Origin: Gemmatimonadaceae bacterium
GTDB lineage: Bacteria > Gemmatimonadota > Gemmatimonadetes > Gemmatimonadales > Gemmatimonadaceae
Assembly: GCA_013361745.1 (NCBI GenBank)
Contig: JABFXM010000381.1
Span: forward strand, 1 to 10,675
Reading direction: 5' to 3'
Length of the DNA: 10,675 nt
This document shows positions 6,378-10,675 of the stretch, piece by piece. The notes beneath the pieces were generated by a model. That model worked only from the letters and a program-made list of their open reading frames with translations, was not told the DNA's origin and did not search any database. Each line of letters begins with the position of its first letter. Position 1 is the stretch's first letter. The translations under genes were made by a program, and so were the position numbers.

Positions 6378-8183
6378 ATGCTCCTCGCACCGCGCTACAT
6401 CCCACGCCTCGCGGCGATGGTCGGCCTGTTCACACGGTACGGCCTCGCCGATTTCGCGAAGCAGCAGGGCCTCCTCGCGCTATCCCCGGACGGCACCGTC
6501 GATCCGGAGGAAGCGACCGAGATCGGCGCCCGCGCGCGCGCCTTCCGCAAGCGGCTCGTCGAGCTCGGGCCGGCGTACGTCAAGCTCGGTCAGGTGCTCT
6601 CCACACGCCCCGATCTGCTCCCCGAGCCCTTCGTCCGCGAGCTCGATCGGCTGCAGGACGACGTCGGCCCGATCCCCTTCGAGGACGTCGAGCAGACCCT
6701 CCAGGAGGAGTTCGGGGCGCGCGTCAGCAAGCTCTTTGGCTCCTTCGAGGAGGAGCCGCTCGGCACGGCGAGCCTCGGCCAGGTGCACGCCGCGACGCTG
6801 CGCGACGGGCGCCCGGTCGTCGTGAAGATCCAGCGCCCCGGGATTCGGCCGCAGCTCCAGGACGACGTCGCCTTCTTCCGCGAGGTCGCGGGGTTCCTCA
6901 CCTCGCACACCGAGGCCGGCCGGCGCATCGACATGGTCGGCGTCATCCAGCAGCTGGAGCGCGCCCTCTCCGACGAGCTGGATTACCGGATCGAGGCGCG
7001 CAACGCGGCCACCTTCCGCCGCGCGCTCGCCGAGTTCCCGCGCATCCTCGTCCCGCGCGTCATCGAGGCCTACACCTCGCCGCGCGTCCTCACGATGGAG
7101 CGCATCCGCGGCATCAAGATCGACGCGGTGCCCGCGATCAGCCGCGTCGAGTACGACTTCACGAAAGTCGCCGACGAGTTCGCGAAGGCGTACCTGAAGA
7201 TGATCGCGATCGACGGGCACTTCCACGCCGATCCGCATCCGGGGAACGTCTTCGTCGTCATGCCCGGGCACCAGAACCCGCGCACGCCCGCCGAAGTCGT
7301 CGCCACCGACCGGCGCCAGACGATGCGCGAGGCGCTGACACCGCTCTCGAAGATGGAGCAGCAGGCGCAGGCCGAGGCGCGCGAGGAGCCGGAGATCGAC
7401 CTCCCGACCGCCGACGAGCCGAAGCTCGCGCTCATCGACTTCGGGATGACGGCGCACCTCGCGGGCCCAGTGCGCGAGCGGATCATCCGCCTCCTCCTCG
7501 ACCTCGCCGACAACCGCGGCGGCGACGTCGCCGAGACGATGAACGAGATGGGGATGCCGCTCGAGGACTTCGACCGGCAGACGTACATCCGCGAGATCGC
7601 CTCGCTCGTCGCGCAGAACTACGACCTGCAGGTCGGCGAGGTGAAGCTCGGGCGCGTGCTCTACGAGGTGATCAACATCTCGTACGCGCAGGGATTGCGC
7701 CTCCCCGCCGAGCTGACACTGCTCGCGAAGGCGCTCTTCAACCTCGACGCGATCAGCGCCGCGCTCGATCCGACCTACAGCCCGATCCGCGCCATCCGCG
7801 AGTACGGCAACCGCATCGCCAACGAGCGCGCGAAGGAGGACATGTCGCTGCGCCGCATGTGGCGCACGGCGAGCCAGACGACGGACCTCGTCTCGGCCCT
7901 CCCGCATCGCCTCGATCTGTTCACCTCGAAGCTCGCCGCGAACGAGCTCGGGTTCACGGTCGACGCGCCGCAGCTCGGGTCGTTGCTGCGCGGGCTGCAG
8001 AAGATCGCGAACCGGATCTTCACGGGGCTCGTGCTGACGGGACTGCTCATCGCGAGCGGGATGCTGCTTCCGTACCGCCGCGTGCTCGGGACGTGGGGGT
8101 TCGTGATCTCGGCCGCGATCGGGATCTGGATGGTGGTGAACATCCTGATCACCGACCGCGGGGCGTCGCGCCACGACCGTTAG
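6378..8183 (+). CDS. UbiB/ABC1/ADCK-family atypical kinase-like protein
   Basis: A 601-residue member of the family that includes UbiB and ADCK/COQ8, membrane-associated ATPases or kinases needed for isoprenoid quinone biosynthesis or lipid homeostasis. Numbering is from ATG 6378. The hallmark VKLGQ (KxGQ) is at 68-72, the Ala-rich loop GTASLGQVH at 129-137, the lysine at K150 in VVVKIQRPG, and a conserved glutamate E206 in IEARN. The catalytic HADPHPGN is at 283-290 and the metal-binding DFG at 354-356. Two hydrophobic helices near 547-564 and 572-591 anchor the C-terminus in the membrane, as usual. About 50 extra residues (about 294-348) lie between HADPHPGN and DFG. An in-frame GTG at 6279 would add 33 residues, but 12 of those codons end in A or T, unlike the rest, and they would leave only 12 bases for two divergent promoters. 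ATG 6417 is another option. The stop is seven bases from the stop of the facing gene. Confidence 0.9.
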   Translation: MLLAPRYIPRLAAMVGLFTRYGLADFAKQQGLLALSPDGTVDPEEATEIGARARAFRKRLVELGPAYVKLGQVLSTRPDLLPEPFVRELDRLQDDVGPIPFEDVEQTLQEEFGARVSKLFGSFEEEPLGTASLGQVHAATLRDGRPVVVKIQRPGIRPQLQDDVAFFREVAGFLTSHTEAGRRIDMVGVIQQLERALSDELDYRIEARNAATFRRALAEFPRILVPRVIEAYTSPRVLTMERIRGIKIDAVPAISRVEYDFTKVADEFAKAYLKMIAIDGHFHADPHPGNVFVVMPGHQNPRTPAEVVATDRRQTMREALTPLSKMEQQAQAEAREEPEIDLPTADEPKLALIDFGMTAHLAGPVRERIIRLLLDLADNRGGDVAETMNEMGMPLEDFDRQTYIREIASLVAQNYDLQVGEVKLGRVLYEVINISYAQGLRLPAELTLLAKALFNLDAISAALDPTYSPIRAIREYGNRIANERAKEDMSLRRMWRTASQTTDLVSALPHRLDLFTSKLAANELGFTVDAPQLGSLLRGLQKIANRIFTGLVLTGLLIASGMLLPYRRVLGTWGFVISAAIGIWMVVNILITDRGASRHDR

Positions 8184-8185
8184 GC
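8178..8185 (-). repeat. GCCTAACG octamer, copy 3
   Basis: Spans the stop codon of the UbiB-like gene: on its coding strand it reads CGT TAG GC, so the TAG itself is part of the octamer. It is the loop of a weak inverted repeat (GACCG 8175-8179, CGGTC 8188-8192) between the two convergent genes. Confidence 0.6.
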
Positions 8186-8190
8186 CGCGG

Positions 8191-10675
8191 TCACCAGAAG
8201 CTGCCGAGGGTGAGCTGGACGCGGCTGGCGAAGTCCCGATAGGGGCGGCCGAAGGTACCGGGGGTGAATTCGCGACGCGCGGCCGCGAGCTTCCCATAGC
8301 GCACGTAGAAGGGCGCGTCGAGGCGGACCCGCACGTCGCGGTCGTAGATCCAGCCGCGCAGCACGAGCCCGACGCCGGCGTCGCCCAGCGGGTTGTCGAG
8401 CGAGTACAGCACCCCGCCCCGCGGCATGCCCGCGTCCACGAAGGCCGTGGCCCAGAGCGCGAGCGGCCGCTGCCCCGCCGCCAGCGAGAGGGCGCGCACG
8501 CCCTGCTCGAGGTTGAGGGCGATCATCCCGTCGCCGGCCATCCCGGGATCGTAGCCGCGAAGCCCCGCGCCGCCTAACGGCACCGTCGCCACATGCTCCG
8601 GCGCGAGTAGCCCGCCTCGCGGTCGCACGAAGTGGTTGAAGAGCGTCTGGTACGGGTCGCGCGCCGAGATGAAGATCCGCCGCTGATACGGCATGTTGGC
8701 CGTGCTGTGTGCGAGGTACGCGCGTGCCGACAGGAAGCCGGCCGTGTCCACGCCGAACGCCTTCCCGCCCTTCACCCACAGCTCCCCGCGACCGTACGGC
8801 TCGTTGCTCCGCGACGTCCGGGCGTCGCTCCGCGCCAGACCGCCCGCGATGCTGATCCCGACCTGTGGCGACCATGCTCCCCGCCACTGCCGCGAGGTCT
8901 CGTCGAACTTCAGCTCGGCGATGCGCGCTGCTTCCCAGCGCGCCGGGAGATACCCGAACCCGCGCGGCGCCGTGTATGTGACGCCGATCGAACGCGTCGT
9001 GCTCACCGTGCGCGCGTACAGGAAGCGGCTCGCGTCCCACGAGTACGAGACCTCCCCACCCGCCGCGCCGTCGAAGGTCCACGCCGTCGTGCGCAGCCCC
9101 ATCAGTGGCCGGCCCTTCCACGGAATCGTCGGGTTCTCGTGGATCGCCCAGAGATGCGCGCCCTCGCCGTACCAGTTGCTGCTCACGTGACCCGCGGCTG
9201 CCGCCGGCCGGTCCGTGGTGAAGACGACGCCGGACTCGTCGCGGTCGACCACTCCCTGGTAGTTCGAGCGGCTCCGCAAGCCGAGGATCGGGCCGTTAGG
9301 CGCCGACGTCCAGCCGATCGGCGTCAGCGCCAGGATCACGTTGTCGCGGCTGACCTGGTCGAGGAAGGGCCAGTCGAAGCGCACCCGCACGGGGCCGTCC
9401 TCGTCGCGCCAGAGCCTGGAAAGCCCCGGGGGCAGATCGTTCCGCCGGTCCCAATCCTCCGTCGTCCGCAGCGGGTCGAGCTGCACGCCCTTCGGCTTCT
9501 CCGCCGTCCGCACCTCGATCCACTGCTCGTCCGCGCTCGCCGAGCCGCGGGCGATCGTCCAGCCCGCGCTCGTCAGCACGCCTAACGGCGGTGGCTCGCG
9601 ATACTCCGCGCGCCGCTTCACCTTGCCGCGCGTCAGCCAGCTCCCGTCCGGCTGGCGCTTCTGCTGCACCTTCACCAGCGCGTAGTCGGTGAGCCCCGTG
9701 TGGCGCAGCCACTGGTCGAAGAACCAGCCGAGCTGCTGCCCCGACGCCAGCTCCGCCGTCGACCGCATCGCCCGCTCGTCCACGTGCTGCAGCGCCCAGT
9801 CTTTGTAGTAGCGGTGCATGAAGGCGACGAACGCGCTGTCGCCGATCGCGTCGCGCAACGCGCCGTACATCAGCTCCGCGCGCGAGTAGATCATGTCGTT
9901 GTAGATCCCGAACTCGCGGAAGAGATCGGAGCGCGTGCCGACCGGCTGCGCGCGGCCGAGCATGTCGAGCCGGTACTGCGACAGCTGCAGCCGGTCGGTG
10001 CCGGAGAGCCGCGGCGCGAGGCGACGGTAGCCGCTCGCGCGGAAGAACGAGCTGTCGCGCCCACCGCGCCGCGCCCGGTCCTGCGGGGTCACACCCTCGG
10101 CCCAGGACGTCTGATATGAGGTGAGTCCCTCGTCCATCCACCCCGAGCGCCATTCGTTGTTGGCGAGGATCCCGAAGGTGAAGACGTGTCCTCCCTCGTG
10201 AAGGATGAGACCCTGCCCCGAGGAGCCGTTCATCATCATCATCGGGAACTCCGTGCCGCCCCCGTCGAGCCGATGGATGTTCGCCATCATCGGGTAGGCG
10301 TATGGCCCGTAGACGTGCTCGAGCCACTCCAGCGCGACCTTCGTCCGCGCGATCGCGCCTCCGTCGCCCCACGACTTCTCGTCGCCCGGGCGATAGAGAA
10401 CGTTGATCGCGACCGTGTCCCACACCGGCACGCCGTCAGGCGGTGCGACCTCGCCGCGCGGACGAACGTAGAAGATCCCCTCGTAGCGGTAGTCCGGCGA
10501 CGTCGACCACGCGAACTCGTGGATGTTCTCGGCGTGGAAGCGCACAGCCTTCTCGCCGGCGCGCGCGCTGTCCGCGCCAGCGACCATCGTCGCGACGGGA
10601 AGCCGGTACGGCGCGAGCGACGGAAGGTAGACCTCGCCGAACCGCTTCACACGCTCCCACCCCGGGTCGCCCGAG
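8191..10675 (-). CDS. M1-family zinc metallopeptidase fused to an Omp85/BamA-like outer-membrane barrel, N-terminus outside the window
   Basis: The frame is open to the right edge, so the GTG at 10650 is probably not the start; 827 residues are visible. Numbering here counts that GTG as 1. Residues up to about 320 are an M1 (gluzincin) catalytic domain: HEGGH at 151-155 binds zinc, the third ligand is E174 in MDEGL (18 residues between H155 and E174), and Y255 in NDMIYSRAEL is the probable catalytic tyrosine. Residues about 320-405 resemble the beta-rich domain that follows, ending LDPLRTTEDW. From about 435 the chain becomes strand-rich. PLGGAGLRGY (691-700) matches the Omp85 loop-6 (V/I/L)RG(F/Y) motif, followed by ALNLEQ, AFVDAG, GVGLVLRG and LDAPFYV, with a C-terminal GSFW like an outer-membrane beta-signal. 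I infer a peptidase held at, or exported through, the outer membrane. No POTRA repeat is evident. Three GCCTAACG octamers lie inside. The M1 part is firm, the barrel assignment good. Confidence 0.86.
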   Translation of the reverse strand, partial: SGDPGWERVKRFGEVYLPSLAPYRLPVATMVAGADSARAGEKAVRFHAENIHEFAWSTSPDYRYEGIFYVRPRGEVAPPDGVPVWDTVAINVLYRPGDEKSWGDGGAIARTKVALEWLEHVYGPYAYPMMANIHRLDGGGTEFPMMMMNGSSGQGLILHEGGHVFTFGILANNEWRSGWMDEGLTSYQTSWAEGVTPQDRARRGGRDSSFFRASGYRRLAPRLSGTDRLQLSQYRLDMLGRAQPVGTRSDLFREFGIYNDMIYSRAELMYGALRDAIGDSAFVAFMHRYYKDWALQHVDERAMRSTAELASGQQLGWFFDQWLRHTGLTDYALVKVQQKRQPDGSWLTRGKVKRRAEYREPPPLGVLTSAGWTIARGSASADEQWIEVRTAEKPKGVQLDPLRTTEDWDRRNDLPPGLSRLWRDEDGPVRVRFDWPFLDQVSRDNVILALTPIGWTSAPNGPILGLRSRSNYQGVVDRDESGVVFTTDRPAAAAGHVSSNWYGEGAHLWAIHENPTIPWKGRPLMGLRTTAWTFDGAAGGEVSYSWDASRFLYARTVSTTRSIGVTYTAPRGFGYLPARWEAARIAELKFDETSRQWRGAWSPQVGISIAGGLARSDARTSRSNEPYGRGELWVKGGKAFGVDTAGFLSARAYLAHSTANMPYQRRIFISARDPYQTLFNHFVRPRGGLLAPEHVATVPLGGAGLRGYDPGMAGDGMIALNLEQGVRALSLAAGQRPLALWATAFVDAGMPRGGVLYSLDNPLGDAGVGLVLRGWIYDRDVRVRLDAPFYVRYGKLAAARREFTPGTFGRPYRDFASRVQLTLGSFW
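8572..8579 (+). repeat. GCCTAACG octamer, copy 4
   Basis: Within the barrel part of the M1-barrel gene, coding strand CCG TTA GGC (Pro-Leu-Gly, residues 691-693), just before the LRGY motif. Uses the rare codon TTA. Confidence 0.6.
9294..9301 (-). repeat. GCCTAACG octamer, copy 5
   Basis: Within the M1-barrel gene, coding strand GCG CCT AAC GGC (Ala-Pro-Asn-Gly, about residues 450-453), in the opposite orientation to copies 4 and 6. Confidence 0.6.
9580..9587 (+). repeat. GCCTAACG octamer, copy 6
   Basis: Within the M1-barrel gene, coding strand CCG TTA GGC (Pro-Leu-Gly, about residues 355-357), again using TTA. Confidence 0.6.

Noticed and set aside
6480..8297. A 605-codon open frame on the minus strand opposite the UbiB-like gene.
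   Set aside because: The plus-strand frame has all the family motifs; the antisense product is low-complexity (Arg/Asp/Glu/Leu/Val) without recognisable motifs.
10228..10243. CAT trinucleotide run, considered as a microsatellite or slippage site.
   Set aside because: It is only four in-frame Met codons inside a conserved part of the peptidase domain and is too short to be a convincing slippage tract.
1..10675. CRISPR arrays, tRNA or rRNA genes, insertion sequences, toxin-antitoxin or phage-defence genes.
   Set aside because: No regularly spaced repeats, RNA gene signatures, transposase motifs or defence-protein motifs were seen on reading both strands; all sizeable stretches are explained by metabolic, envelope or kinase-like genes.

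Overview
The window is one dense stretch of bacterial chromosome with very high G+C. Genes are tightly packed, sometimes with overlapping or nearly touching ends, and GTG or TTG starts are used beside ATG. An outer-membrane-type beta-barrel protein points to a diderm (two-membrane) organism. Gene content, base composition and the style of the M1-barrel protein would fit a Gemmatimonadota-like soil bacterium, but that placement is an inference; no rRNA or marker gene is present to settle it. I see no tRNA, rRNA, CRISPR array, insertion sequence or prophage gene.

Left part, bases 1-4893, minus strand, read right to left: acetoacetyl-CoA synthetase, a 202-base gap with small inverted repeats, then phenylalanine 4-hydroxylase, 4-hydroxyphenylpyruvate dioxygenase and the start of a fumarylacetoacetate-hydrolase-like protein cut by the window edge. 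The last three are 20-25 bases apart and look like one operon for phenylalanine/tyrosine breakdown. The pathway ends in fumarate and acetoacetate, and acetoacetyl-CoA synthetase would activate the acetoacetate, so the four genes make metabolic sense together. The aminotransferase, homogentisate dioxygenase and maleylacetoacetate isomerase steps are not in the window.

Middle part, 4897-6266, minus strand: a stand-alone cupin of the mannose-6-phosphate-isomerase type overlaps a sugar-nucleotide nucleotidyltransferase by four bases (ATGA). The nucleotidyltransferase ends three bases before the acetoacetyl-CoA synthetase start, so these three genes are probably co-transcribed despite unrelated roles.

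Right part: a UbiB/ABC1 atypical kinase-like gene (plus strand, to 8183) is divergent from the cupin. It converges, with only seven bases between stop codons, on a very long minus-strand gene that runs off the right edge. That gene encodes an M1-type zinc metallopeptidase joined to a C-terminal Omp85/BamA-like outer-membrane barrel.

The two observations most worth following are this peptidase-barrel fusion and an octamer, GCCTAACG, present six times in either orientation and in three different coding contexts. It accounts for six of the seven CTAA/TTAG tetramers I could find in the whole window, which suggests a DNA-level signal rather than protein constraint.
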